Source of the DNA: DASUBN01 sp050261675
GTDB lineage: Bacteria > Pseudomonadota > Gammaproteobacteria > Natronospirales > REEB76
DNA: 56,783 nucleotides
Reading direction: 5' to 3'
Assembly (NCBI GenBank): GCA_050261675.1
Contig: JBLNDO010000100.1
Coordinates: 1 to 56,783, forward strand
The notes below the pieces were generated by a model. It did no database searches, was not told the DNA's origin, and worked only from the letters and a program-made list of their open reading frames with translations. Made by a program: the position numbers and the translations under genes. This document shows, in pieces, positions 43,409 through 52,483 of the stretch (position 1 is the stretch's first letter; each line of letters opens with the position of its first letter).

Positions 43409-44023
43409 TCATTGATGCAGCGAGAATTCGATGGTGACGTCGAGTGTCTTGCGCAAATCCGTATCCCCCGCCGGGAATGGCGGGAAGCGCACGCTGCGGA
43501 TGAGCCGAATCACCTCGTCATCCAGTACCTGCTGGTGCGAGGAACTCACGATAGTGTAGCCCAGCACCGTGCCCTGGTTGTTGACCACGTACTGCAGTTC
43601 CACCTCGCCCTCGATGCCCTGTATCAGCGCCTCGCGCGGGTAGCGCTTGTTCGCTTCCAGGATGCCCTCCGCGATCTCCTGGTAGTCCGGTGGGCGCGTT
43701 GTCTCCGGCTGTTCGGGCGGTGCCTGCGGTGGCGACGGATTGGCGGGCGGAGGCGGAACCGTGGGCGCCACCTGGCTTGTCTGGGTCTGGATGGCGGCAG
43801 GCGGCGGCTTGATGGGCTGGGGCACCTTGGGCTTCGGCACCGGCGGCTTGGGCTGCGGGTGCGGCTGCGGCACCAGGCTGATGGGGATGGCGCGGTCGAA
43901 TGCGCTCGGGGCCGGCGGCAGATGCACCGCTTTCGGGTGATATTCGATGACGGAGATCACCGCCAACACCGCCAGCGCGTGCAGCAGCACCGAGATGCCG
44001 AAACTGCGCTTGAAGCCGGACAT
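43409..44023 (-). CDS. tonB: TonB energy transducer
   Basis: The 204-residue protein has a short cytoplasmic start and one membrane helix (FGISVLLHALAVLAVISVI, with the His typical of TonB). A Pro/Lys/Gln-rich periplasmic spacer of about 70 residues follows, then a TonB C-terminal domain (YPREALIQGIEGEVELQYVVNNQGTV ending IEFSLHQ). It transmits the proton-motive force harvested by ExbB-ExbD to outer-membrane receptors. ATG 44023 with GAGG is preferred over the longer frame to 44035; it lies 4 nt after exbD. Confidence 0.93.
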   Translation of the reverse strand: MSGFKRSFGISVLLHALAVLAVISVIEYHPKAVHLPPAPSAFDRAIPISLVPQPHPQPKPPVPKPKVPQPIKPPPAAIQTQTSQVAPTVPPPPANPSPPQAPPEQPETTRPPDYQEIAEGILEANKRYPREALIQGIEGEVELQYVVNNQGTVLGYTIVSSSHQQVLDDEVIRLIRSVRFPPFPAGDTDLRKTLDVTIEFSLHQ

Positions 44024-44027
44024 GACC

Positions 44028-44462
44028 TCAACCACCGGGCTGCTCGCTCATGAGCGAGATCTTGTAGAACCCCGCCTGCCCCACCTCGCTCAACAAAGCC
44101 ATCACTTGGCCGTAGGGGACGGTCTTGTCCGCGCGTACATACACGATCTGATCCGAATCCTTGTCCGCCAGCGTCTTGAGGCGCGCGCGCAGTTCCGCGG
44201 CGGCCACCACGTCGCTGCCGATGTAGAACTGCCCCTGGGCGTCGATCGCGACGATCAGGGGCTCCGGCGGCTTACCGAGGTCCTGGGCGCTGGTCTTGGG
44301 CAGCTGGATGGGAAGTTGCGCCATCATCAGGGGCGCCGTGATCATGAAGATGATGAGCAGCACCAGCATGACGTCCACCAGCGGGGTGACGTTGATCTCC
44401 GCCACCGGGCGGTAACCCGAGGATTCGTCGCCAGCCGGGGCGCGCGGCGCGCTCATGGCCAT
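44028..44462 (-). CDS. exbD: ExbD/TolR family biopolymer transport protein
   Basis: The 144-residue protein has a single N-terminal membrane helix with the key Asp (AEINVTPLVDVMLVLLIIFMITAPL), whose carboxylate lies in the proton path, and a periplasmic domain with IVYVRADKTVPYGQVMALL. With tonB downstream it is best called ExbD, although TolR is close in sequence. ATG 44462 has a better-placed ribosome site than ATG 44456. Confidence 0.92.
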   Translation of the reverse strand: MAMSAPRAPAGDESSGYRPVAEINVTPLVDVMLVLLIIFMITAPLMMAQLPIQLPKTSAQDLGKPPEPLIVAIDAQGQFYIGSDVVAAAELRARLKTLADKDSDQIVYVRADKTVPYGQVMALLSEVGQAGFYKISLMSEQPGG

Positions 44463-44463
44463 G

Positions 44464-45171
44464 TCAGCGGCCCTCCGTGCGCGGCTGTTTCACCAGGGTC
44501 CCGCCGCAGGTGCTGATGAGCGTCTGCATACGACCCACGTACAGGCCGAACTCGGTGGCGAATTTGTTGTAGGCCATGACCGCGGGGATGGCGGCGGCGA
44601 GGCCGAAGGCCGTGCCGATGAGCGCCTGGGCGATGCCAGGCGCCACCACCGCCAGGCTGGTGTCGTGGGACTGGGCGATGGCGGTGAAGCTGTTCATGAT
44701 GCCCCACACCGTGCCGAACAGCCCGATGAAGGGAGCCGCCGAGCCCACGGTGGCGAGGAACGGCAGGCGTAGCTCCATGCGCCGCATCTCGCCCGCGAGT
44801 TCGTTGCGCATCGCACGCTCGATGCGGTCGCGCTGTTCGCCCAGGGACTCGTGCACGCCGGACGGCGGCGACCGCCACTCCTGCACGCCAGCGCGCAGCA
44901 CTGCCGCGGCGGGATGCTTGGTGGCGGCCGCGGCTTCTTCCACGCCCGCGCCGCCCTGCACCGCCTTCTCCAGCTTGCGCACCGCACGCCGGGCGCGCGT
45001 GATCTCCACCGCCTTGTCCACCATGATGGACCAGCTCCAGACGGAGAGCAGCAGCAACAGCACCAACGCCGCCTGGACGATGGGATCGGCGTGCAGGATG
45101 AGCTGGCCCAGCGATAGGTTCGGCGGATTGAGGATGTTGCTGACGTCGGGACTGACCGGTGCGGTTTGCAT
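44464..45171 (-). CDS. exbB: ExbB/TolQ family proton channel protein
   Basis: The 235-residue inner-membrane protein has three helices: VQAALVLLLLLSVWSWSIMV, then LPFLATVGSAAPFIGLFGTVWGIMNSF and GIAQALIGTAFGLAAAIPAVMAYNKF, the last two being the family signature. It forms the pentameric motor around ExbD. The sequence near the first helix (ILHADPIVQAALV) is more TolQ-like, but the operon ends in tonB and has no tolA, tolB or pal. ATG 45171 has a strong AGGAGG; the frame to 45240 is not needed. Confidence 0.92.
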   Translation of the reverse strand: MQTAPVSPDVSNILNPPNLSLGQLILHADPIVQAALVLLLLLSVWSWSIMVDKAVEITRARRAVRKLEKAVQGGAGVEEAAAATKHPAAAVLRAGVQEWRSPPSGVHESLGEQRDRIERAMRNELAGEMRRMELRLPFLATVGSAAPFIGLFGTVWGIMNSFTAIAQSHDTSLAVVAPGIAQALIGTAFGLAAAIPAVMAYNKFATEFGLYVGRMQTLISTCGGTLVKQPRTEGR

Positions 45172-45541
45172 GGGCCCTCCTTTGTGCGCAGCGTCGGCTT
45201 CTTGATGAATAAAAACGCCGCAACCTGAGTATAGGTGCACGCCGGAAAAGCATCGTCAGGTGAAGCCCGGCATGGATGTGCCTGCTTTCCTAAATATAGA
45301 CATGACAATATGAATCGGTGCGACAAACGGCGCTCCCGACGGGCTTCGGAAGGAGTAAAATAAACAGGATTTCAGCGCGCCTCTCGGCCTCCACATCTCC
45401 TTCCCAGGCCGGAATAACGCCGCGCGAGGCGCGGGGAACGCCGAGCGTTTCCGAAGTCGAAAAAGCCTGTCCAAATCGGTAAACTATTGCCCCTTTTGCA
45501 GCCCGACCCCCGGCCCGGCAATCACCAGGACCGCCATACGC
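45172..45541. other. 370-bp divergent intergenic region between exbB and metK
   Basis: The region holds the exbB ribosome site and a TATACT -10 on the minus strand. There is an 18-bp imperfect palindrome ATATnGnCATGnCnATAT at 45294-45311 in a local AT-rich patch, and a 6-bp GC hairpin (CCGCGC/GCGCGG) at 45420-45434. A possible metK -10, TAAACT, lies near 45480. I see no open frame with a start and ribosome site and no recognisable riboswitch in front of metK. Confidence 0.5.
45228..45233 (-). promoter_or_regulatory. Probable -10 of the exbB-exbD-tonB promoter
   Basis: TATACT on the minus strand lies about 57 nt before the exbB ATG. No strong -35 is visible, so an activator or a weak promoter is possible. 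Confidence 0.4.
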
Positions 45542-46741
45542 ATGTCTCACAGCACCCTGTTCACCTCGGAATCCGTTTCGGAAGGCCACCCGGACAAAGT
45601 CGCGGACCAGATTTCTGACGCAGTGCTGGACGCCATCCTCGCCCAGGACAAGAAGGCGCGCGTCGCCTGCGAGACAATGGTAAAAACCGGCATCGCCGTG
45701 GTCGCGGGCGAGGTGACCACGAGCGCCTGGGTGGATCTGGAGGAGCTGGTGCGCCGGGTGATCTGCGACATCGGCTACACCAGCTCGCACGTGGGCTTCG
45801 ACGGCCGCACCTGCGGCATCCTCAACGTCATCGGCAAGCAGTCCCCCGACATCAACCAGGGCGTGGACCGCGGCGACCCCGAGAACCAGGGTGCCGGCGA
45901 CCAGGGCCTGATGTTCGGCTACGCCACGAAAGAGACCCGCGACTACATGCCGGCCGCCATCTATTACGCCCACCGGCTGGTGGAGCGGCAGGCCGATGTG
46001 CGCAAGAGCAAGAAGAACCCCCTGCCCTGGCTCAGGCCCGACGCCAAGAGCCAAGTGACGCTGCGTTACGAGGACGTCCGGGCTGTCGCCATCGACGCCG
46101 TGGTGCTCTCGACGCAGCACGACCCCTCTGTGAAGCTCTCCGAGCTCAAGGAGGGCGTGATGGAGGAGATCATCAAGCCGGTGCTGCCGGCAAAGATGGT
46201 CCACAAGGGCACCAAGTTCCATATCAACCCCACCGGCAAATTCGTAATCGGCGGCCCGGTCGGGGACTGCGGGCTCACCGGCCGCAAGATCATCGTGGAC
46301 ACCTACGGCGGCTGGGCGCGCCACGGCGGCGGGGCCTTCTCCGGCAAGGATCCCTCCAAGGTGGACCGCTCGGCGGCTTACGCGGCGCGTTACGTGGCCA
46401 AGAACATCGTGGCCGCGGGACTCGCCGACCGTTGCGAGATCCAGGTGAGCTACGCCATCGGCGTGGCCCACCCCACGTCCATCTCGGTCACCACCTTCGG
46501 CACCGGCAGGATCAGCGACGACAAGATCGAGAAGCTGATCCGCAAGCATTTCGACTTGAGGCCCTACGGCATCATCAAGATGTTGGACCTGGTGCACCCC
46601 ATGTACCGCGACACGGCGTCCTACGGCCACTTCGGCCGCGCGCCGTATCAGGTCAAGCTCTCCAACGGCGAGAGTTTCACCGCCTTCAGTTGGGAGAAGA
46701 CTGACAAGGCGGAATTGTTGCGCGACGCGGCGGGCTTGTAA
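45542..46741 (+). CDS. metK: S-adenosylmethionine synthetase
   Basis: MetK makes SAM from methionine and ATP. The 399-residue protein carries all signatures: FTSESVSEGHPDKVADQISDAVLD, the central GAGDQGLMFGYAT, the P-loop-like GGAFSGKDPSKVDRSAAYAARY, and catalytic His/Lys residues in these blocks. The start at ATG 45542 is at the usual N-terminus. It is followed after 113 bp by the SAH riboswitch and ahcY, placing methyl-donor synthesis and by-product removal side by side. Confidence 0.98.
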   Translation: MSHSTLFTSESVSEGHPDKVADQISDAVLDAILAQDKKARVACETMVKTGIAVVAGEVTTSAWVDLEELVRRVICDIGYTSSHVGFDGRTCGILNVIGKQSPDINQGVDRGDPENQGAGDQGLMFGYATKETRDYMPAAIYYAHRLVERQADVRKSKKNPLPWLRPDAKSQVTLRYEDVRAVAIDAVVLSTQHDPSVKLSELKEGVMEEIIKPVLPAKMVHKGTKFHINPTGKFVIGGPVGDCGLTGRKIIVDTYGGWARHGGGAFSGKDPSKVDRSAAYAARYVAKNIVAAGLADRCEIQVSYAIGVAHPTSISVTTFGTGRISDDKIEKLIRKHFDLRPYGIIKMLDLVHPMYRDTASYGHFGRAPYQVKLSNGESFTAFSWEKTDKAELLRDAAGL

Positions 46742-46765
46742 CCACGCGCCGCATCGCACGCCCGA

Positions 46766-46836
46766 CTCCAAGGAGCGCTGCAACCGGAAACGTCCGGCCA
46801 GGCTTGGAGAGAGGCACGAAGTCCAACGGCGCTCGT
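46766..46836 (+). promoter_or_regulatory. S-adenosylhomocysteine (SAH) riboswitch
   Basis: The segment matches the ahcY-type SAH riboswitch core. The closing helix pairs GAGCGC (46773-46778) with GCGCTC (46829-46834). The conserved GCTGCAACCGG strand runs into a hairpin CCGGA/TCCGG (46784-46797), and CCAGGCTTGG supplies CTTGG (46803-46807), which pairs with CCAAG (46768-46772) as a pseudoknot-type helix. AACGGCGCTC closes it. It sits 20 nt before the ahcY start. In known examples SAH binding turns ahcY on. Confidence 0.93.
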
Positions 46837-46854
46837 TCAAATTGGAGAATCCAT

Positions 46855-48270
<1,416 letters not shown>

Positions 48271-48285
48271 ACGCCCTGATAACAC

Positions 48286-48314
48286 GAAGGCGCCGCAAGG
48301 CGCCTTCTCCTTTT
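48286..48314 (+). terminator. Rho-independent terminator after ahcY
   Basis: GAAGGCGCC and GGCGCCTTC form a perfect 9-bp stem with a GCAA tetraloop, followed by TCCTTTT. It begins 16 nt past the ahcY stop and 22 nt from the end of the convergent small gene. Confidence 0.88.
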
Positions 48315-48335
48315 CGCCGTTAGGATGGAATCCGC

Positions 48336-48473
48336 TTACATGAGCGGAGGCAGAACCGCGATGGGGGCCTTGGGCTGGGCTGGTAGCGCCACTTTCTTCA
48401 CGAGGGGTTTCTTGACCGCCAGCTTGCGTGCTTTCCTCGCGGGTTTCGATTTCTTCACGGATTTGGGAGACAT
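48336..48473 (-). CDS. 45-residue lysine-rich basic microprotein, function unknown
   Basis: I do not recognise this protein. ATG 48473 follows a strong AAGGAGG and yields a 45-residue product starting MSPKSVKKSKPARKARKLAV. It has 11 Lys and 2 Arg, no acidic residue, and a Pro/Ala-rich tail ending LPPLM. The first 30 residues look like the Ala/Lys/Pro tails of bacterial histone-H1-like proteins, so nucleic-acid binding is a reasonable guess. The gene stands alone, convergent with ahcY, behind an FNR-type site and a possible -10. The longer frame to 48575 lacks a ribosome site. Confidence 0.7.
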   Translation of the reverse strand: MSPKSVKKSKPARKARKLAVKKPLVKKVALPAQPKAPIAVLPPLM

Positions 48474-48539
48474 AAAAACCTCCTTGAAATATCGATGGTT
48501 ACCGTTTCGCCACCTTAAACCCGTCCGTGTCGGGCCACA

Positions 48540-48553
48540 CTGATCCAGGTCAA
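48540..48553 (-). promoter_or_regulatory. FNR/Anr-type binding site upstream of the basic microprotein gene
   Basis: On the minus strand TTGAC-CTGG-ATCAG matches the FNR consensus TTGAT-N4-ATCAA at 8 of 10 positions. A TTTAAG at 48514-48519 could be the -10 element; the site would then be centred about 40 bp upstream of transcription start, the classical class II activation position. The leader would be about 33 nt. The site could also act on ilvE, whose ATG is 75 bp from its centre on the other side. Confidence 0.55.
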
Positions 48554-48621
48554 GTGCCGCTCCCAAAGCAGGCAATCCGAGCTGAATTCCTCTATCCTGT
48601 TGCGACCTTACGGAGACCGCT

Positions 48622-49545
48622 ATGGCCGTGAACTATCCCGCCCACATCTGGCACAACGGCAAGATCAAGCCCTGGGCCGAGGCGACCACCCACGTGATGG
48701 CGCACGCGCTGCACTACGGTTCCTCGATCTTCGAGGGCATCCGCAGCTACGATACCCCCAAGGGGCAGATGATCTTCCGGCTCACGGACCATTTGAAGCG
48801 CTTCTACCATTCCGCCAAGGTCTACGACATCAAGCTGCCCTACACCCAGCCCGAACTCGCGGCCGCCTGCCGCGAAGTCATCAAGGTCAACAAGCTGCCC
48901 AAGTCCTATATCCGCCCGGTGGCGTTCCGCGGCGCCGGCGGCCCCTTGAGCCTGTCGGCCGACGCACCTATCGAAGTGGCGGTGGGCGCCTGGGAGATGG
49001 GGGCATACCTGGGTCCCGGCGTGCTCGAAGCGGGCATCGATGCCGGCGTTTCCAGCTGGCAGCGCTTCGCGCCCAACACCATCCCCGCCGGCGCCAAGGC
49101 GGGCGGCAATTACCTCTCCGGCGCGCTCATCGCCCGCGAGGCGCGGCGCCTCGGCTACGGCGAGGGCATCGCCCTCGCTTCCACGGGCCTGCTCTCCGAG
49201 GGCGCCGGCGAGAACCTGTTCCTGATCTTCGACGGCGTCTTGCACACCACGCCGGCGAGCGCCGCCATCCTGCACGGCATCACCCGCCACACGGTCATGA
49301 TGCTCGCCCAGGACGCGGGCATGAAGGTGGTGGAGCGGGACCTGCCGCGGGAGTACCTCTACTTCGCCGACGAGATCTTCATGTGCGGCACCGCCGCCGA
49401 GATCACGCCGCTGCGCTCGGTGGACGGCAAGCCTGTGGGAGAAGGCAAGCCCGGTCCTGTCACGCGCCGCCTGCAGGAACTGTTCTTCGGCTTGTTCAAC
49501 GGCAAGACGCCCGACAAGTACGGCTGGCTCGATGCGGTCGGCTGA
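48622..49545 (+). CDS. ilvE: Branched-chain amino acid aminotransferase (class IV PLP enzyme)
   Basis: The 307-residue fold-type IV aminotransferase interconverts leucine, isoleucine or valine with their keto acids. ALHYGSSIFEGIRSYDT is the N-terminal active-site block, the PLP-binding Lys is in GAKAGGNYLSGALIAREA, and LSEGAGENLFLIFDG and FMCGTAAEITPLRSVDG are the phosphate and carboxylate loops. Length and motifs fit IlvE rather than D-amino-acid aminotransferase or PabC. Confidence 0.94.
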   Translation: MAVNYPAHIWHNGKIKPWAEATTHVMAHALHYGSSIFEGIRSYDTPKGQMIFRLTDHLKRFYHSAKVYDIKLPYTQPELAAACREVIKVNKLPKSYIRPVAFRGAGGPLSLSADAPIEVAVGAWEMGAYLGPGVLEAGIDAGVSSWQRFAPNTIPAGAKAGGNYLSGALIAREARRLGYGEGIALASTGLLSEGAGENLFLIFDGVLHTTPASAAILHGITRHTVMMLAQDAGMKVVERDLPREYLYFADEIFMCGTAAEITPLRSVDGKPVGEGKPGPVTRRLQELFFGLFNGKTPDKYGWLDAVG

Positions 49546-49573
49546 GTTATCCTGCCCCTATGGCCTTCCTGCC

Positions 49574-49643
49574 CCGCTGCCGTTGTCGACCCTGAAATAA
49601 ATTCCTCAGGTTAGGGGTTATCCCTTTTCGACAACAGCGCCCT
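49574..49643. repeat. Long inverted repeat in the ilvE-cysK intergenic region
   Basis: GTTGTCGA at 49582-49589 pairs with TCGACAAC at 49628-49635; outside it GCTG/CAGC-type pairing extends the stem imperfectly. Inside, CCTGA (49591-49595) pairs with TCAGG (49606-49610). The whole can fold into a branched hairpin about 40 nt before the cysK start. No T-run follows. It may be a terminator-like or regulatory leader; no known riboswitch class is recognisable. Confidence 0.5.
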
Positions 49644-49675
49644 GCCCGACATGCAGGCATAAAAACGAGGTATCC

Positions 49676-50629
49676 ATGATTCACGACAGCATCCTCGGCA
49701 CCGTCGGGCGCACGCCCGTGGTGCGGCTCAACCGCATCCCCCCGAAGCGCGTGGAGATATACGCCAAGATCGAGGCTTTCAATCCCGCCTCCTCGGTCAA
49801 GGACCGGCTGGCGCTCGCCATCATCCTGGACGCAGAGAGGCGCGGCGCGCTCAAGCCCGGCCAGACGGTCATCGAGGCCACCTCCGGCAACACCGGCATC
49901 GCGCTCGCCATGGTTTGCGCCGCCCGCGGTTACCCCTTCGTGGCCATCATGGCCGAGACCTTCTCCATCGAGCGGCGCAAACTCATGCGCGCCTTCGGCG
50001 CCAAGGTCATCATCACCCCCGCCGCGGAACGCGGCAGCGGGATGGTGCGCAAGGCCGAGGAGCTCGCCAAGAAGCACGGTTGGTTCCTCGCCCGGCAGTT
50101 CGAAAACCCGGCGAACCCTGCCTGGCACCGCAATACCACCGCCCCGGAGATCCTCCAGGACTTCAACGGCCGGCGGCTCGACTATTTCGTCACCGGCTGG
50201 GGCACCGGCGGCACCCTCACGGGCGTGGGGGAAGTGCTGAAGGTGGCGCGCCCCGACGTGAAAATCATCGCCTCGGAACCCGCCAGCGCCTCGCTGCTCG
50301 CCGGCAAGGAATGGCAGCCCCATAAGATCCAGGGCTGGACCCCGGATTTCGTGCCGGCGGTGCTCAACCGCAAGGTGGTGGACGAGATCGTGACGGTGGA
50401 GGACCTCCTGGCCCGGGATACCGCCCAGAGGCTCGCCCGGGAGGAAGGCATGCTGGTGGGGATTTCCGCCGGCGCCACGCTCGCTGCCGCCCTCAAGGTG
50501 GCGGAAAAAGCGCCCGACGGCGCGGTGTTCCTGGTGATGCTGCCGGACACCGCGGAGCGCTATCTCTCCACCATTCTCTTCGAGAACATCCCGGAGGGAT
50601 CCGACGACGCGTGGCTGGCGAAGCAATAA
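49676..50629 (+). CDS. cysK: Cysteine synthase (O-acetylserine sulfhydrylase)
   Basis: The 317-residue fold-type II PLP enzyme makes cysteine from O-acetylserine and sulfide. NPASSVKDRLALAII carries the PLP Lys, EATSGNTGIALAMVCAARGYPF the substrate loop, and GTGGTLTGVGEVLK the phosphate loop. ISAGATLAAAL and the PDTAERYLST end are typical of CysK. Assignment to CysK over CysM is by overall resemblance and is not certain. Its stop abuts the stop of the convergent methyltransferase gene. Confidence 0.9.
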   Translation: MIHDSILGTVGRTPVVRLNRIPPKRVEIYAKIEAFNPASSVKDRLALAIILDAERRGALKPGQTVIEATSGNTGIALAMVCAARGYPFVAIMAETFSIERRKLMRAFGAKVIITPAAERGSGMVRKAEELAKKHGWFLARQFENPANPAWHRNTTAPEILQDFNGRRLDYFVTGWGTGGTLTGVGEVLKVARPDVKIIASEPASASLLAGKEWQPHKIQGWTPDFVPAVLNRKVVDEIVTVEDLLARDTAQRLAREEGMLVGISAGATLAAALKVAEKAPDGAVFLVMLPDTAERYLSTILFENIPEGSDDAWLAKQ

Positions 50630-51292
50630 CTAGCGCTTGCGCGCCAGCGTCAGCCCGTCGCCGAGCGGCAGCATCGAAACATCCACGCGCTCGTCCGTGT
50701 GGAGCTTCTCGTTGAAGGCGCGGATGGCCCGGGTGTCCTCGCTCCGGTCAGCCGGGTCCAGCACACGGCCGCTCCAGAGCACGTTGTCTACGGCCATGAG
50801 TCCGCCGGGCCGGAGCAGCTTGAGGATGCGCTCGTAATAAGCGCCGTAATTGGCCTTGTCCGCGTCGATGAACGCGAAATCGTACGTGGCCGCCTCGCCG
50901 GCCTTGACGCGCGCATCCAGGGTCTCGAGAGCCGGTGCCAGCACGAGTTCGATCTTCCGTTCCATGCCCGCCTCCTTCCAGTAACGGCGCGCCACCGCGG
51001 TGAACGGTTCGCTCACGTCACAGGCGAGCAACCGGCCATCCGCCGGCAGCGCCAGCGCCACGGCGAGGCTGCTGTAACCCGTGAATACGCCCACCTCGAT
51101 GCAACGCTGCGCACCGACGAGTTTCACCAGCAACTGCATGAACTGGCCCTGCTCCGGCGAGATCTGCATGCGCGCCTCGGGGAGCTTCGCGGTCTCCTCG
51201 CGCAGGCGTTGCATCAACGCCGGCTCCCGCAAGGATGCAGCGAGCAGATAGGCGTACAGGTCGTCGCCGAGGTTGATGGTACGATTGGACAC
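50630..51292 (-). CDS. SAM-dependent O-methyltransferase (caffeoyl-CoA OMT-like)
   Basis: The 220-residue class I methyltransferase of the O-methyltransferase-3 family has a SAM-binding motif RCIEVGVFTGYSSLAVALALPADGRLLACD and metal/substrate-site blocks YDFAFIDADKANYGAYYERILKLLRPGGLMAVDNVLWSG. Bacterial relatives methylate catechol-like or other hydroxylated small molecules with a divalent cation. The substrate here is unknown. It diverges from the TraB/GumN gene with only 53 bp between start codons. Confidence 0.92.
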   Translation of the reverse strand: MSNRTINLGDDLYAYLLAASLREPALMQRLREETAKLPEARMQISPEQGQFMQLLVKLVGAQRCIEVGVFTGYSSLAVALALPADGRLLACDVSEPFTAVARRYWKEAGMERKIELVLAPALETLDARVKAGEAATYDFAFIDADKANYGAYYERILKLLRPGGLMAVDNVLWSGRVLDPADRSEDTRAIRAFNEKLHTDERVDVSMLPLGDGLTLARKR

Positions 51293-51345
51293 GCGTGCTC
51301 CGCTTCCGGCCGGAGCCGTATTCTACCCCGCCCGAGGAACCCCCC

Positions 51346-52209
51346 ATGCCGCGCCTTCTCCTCGCCGTCCTATTGCTGCTGCTCTCCGCCGCCGCCCAGG
51401 CGGAACCGAAGCATTTCCTTTGGAGAGTGACGAAGGACAGCGAGACCCTGTATCTGGCGGGCTCTGTGCACGTGCTGCGCCCCGCCGATTACCCGCTGCC
51501 AGAGGTCATGGAGGATGCGTTCAAGTCCTCCGCGGGCCTGGTGGAGGAAATCGACCTCCGTCATTTCGATGCGGAAAGCGCCCAGTTGCAGATGCAGCAG
51601 CAGGGCAGTTATCCATCAGGGCAGTCCCTCAAGACCGCGCTGCCCCCGGCCGTTTACCAGCGGGTGGCGGAACTTGCCGCGCGACAGAAAGTGGACATGG
51701 CCATGATCGAGCCCATGCGCCCCTGGCTCGCCAGCATCGTGCTCCTGGACAACCAACTCGGCCGGGAGGGGTTCGATCCCAAGAGCGGCGTGGACATCCA
51801 TTTCTCCGACGAAGCGGACGCCGCCGGCAAGCCCGTCATCGGCCTGGAACAGGCGGCCTACCAACTCGGCTTGTTCGCCAAGCTCCCGGACCGGGTGCAG
51901 CAGGACCTGCTGGTCCAATCCCTGGACGAATCCACGACACTCAGGCAGGAGCTGGACGAACTCATCGGCGCCTGGCACGACGGGAACACCCAGGTATTGG
52001 AAAAAGAACTCAAGCAGGAATTCGGCGGTTATCCCGAGGTCTACCAGGCGGTGCTGGTGCAGCGCAACCGCGCCTGGATGCCCCAACTCGAGAAGCTCAT
52101 GCAGGGCGGCAAGCCGTACTTCGTTGTGGTGGGCGCCCTGCATCTCGTGGGCCCGGACGGGCTGCTGGCGTTTTTCAAGAAGGATGGCTACGAAATCGAG
52201 CAGCTCTAG
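51346..52209 (+). CDS. TraB/GumN family protein (probable secreted Tiki-like hydrolase)
   Basis: The 287-residue protein has a signal peptide (MPRLLLAVLLLLLSAAAQA) and the TraB/GumN layout. A first GxxH motif is in TLYLAGSVHVL, a following acidic pair is in VEEIDLRHF, and a second GxxH is in VVVGALHLVGPDGLLAFF. Tiki proteases share this fold and motif set. The bacterial role is poorly known. ATG 51346 with GAGG is preferred over the frame from 51295, which lacks a signal peptide. Its stop overlaps the rubredoxin stop. Confidence 0.9.
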   Translation: MPRLLLAVLLLLLSAAAQAEPKHFLWRVTKDSETLYLAGSVHVLRPADYPLPEVMEDAFKSSAGLVEEIDLRHFDAESAQLQMQQQGSYPSGQSLKTALPPAVYQRVAELAARQKVDMAMIEPMRPWLASIVLLDNQLGREGFDPKSGVDIHFSDEADAAGKPVIGLEQAAYQLGLFAKLPDRVQQDLLVQSLDESTTLRQELDELIGAWHDGNTQVLEKELKQEFGGYPEVYQAVLVQRNRAWMPQLEKLMQGGKPYFVVVGALHLVGPDGLLAFFKKDGYEIEQL

Positions 52210-52370
52210 ATTTCGATCAGTTCGAAATCTTCTTTACCCGCGCCGCAATCGGGGCACCGCCAGGTGAGCGGGACGTCCTCCCACTTGGTACCGGGTGCGA
52301 CGCCGCTTTCGGGATGGCCTTTGGCTTCCTCGTAGACGAATCCGCAGATGACGCACATGTAGGCTTTCAT
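52206..52370 (-). CDS. Rubredoxin
   Basis: The 54-residue protein starts MKAYMCVICGFVYEEAKG and ends KEDFELIEI. Two CxxC pairs, CVIC and CPDC in TWRCPDCGAGK, hold the single Fe(Cys)4 centre, and VAPGTKWEDVP is the conserved middle. It is a one-electron carrier, in aerobic gammaproteobacteria often serving alkane hydroxylase or oxidative-stress enzymes; no partner gene is adjacent. The gene is short and tail-to-tail with the TraB/GumN gene, overlapping it by 4 nt. Confidence 0.95.
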   Translation of the reverse strand: MKAYMCVICGFVYEEAKGHPESGVAPGTKWEDVPLTWRCPDCGAGKEDFELIEI

Positions 52371-52416
52371 GACGCTTCCGGCCGCCCGGCAGGCGGATGA
52401 GGCTTACCCCGATGAA

Positions 52417-52435
52417 GGCGGCGAAATACGCCGCC
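52417..52435. repeat. 7-bp perfect stem-loop upstream of rubredoxin
   Basis: GGCGGCG and CGCCGCC flank AAATA in the divergent gap between rubredoxin and thiD. It lies 47 nt before the rubredoxin start and would be in its leader if the promoter is the TAGGAT seen at 52444-52439 on the minus strand. Confidence 0.4.
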
Positions 52436-52483
52436 AAAATCCTATTTTCTCATGCCCACGGCGGAAGCGGAACGGCCCGGGGG

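Noticed and set aside
45172..45311. Fur box upstream of exbB
   Set aside because: The AT-rich palindrome does not match GATAATGATAATCATTATC or its 7-1-7 form well enough to call.
45435..45541. SAM riboswitch in front of metK
   Set aside because: No conserved core of any known SAM class can be found by eye; the SAH element lies downstream, before ahcY.
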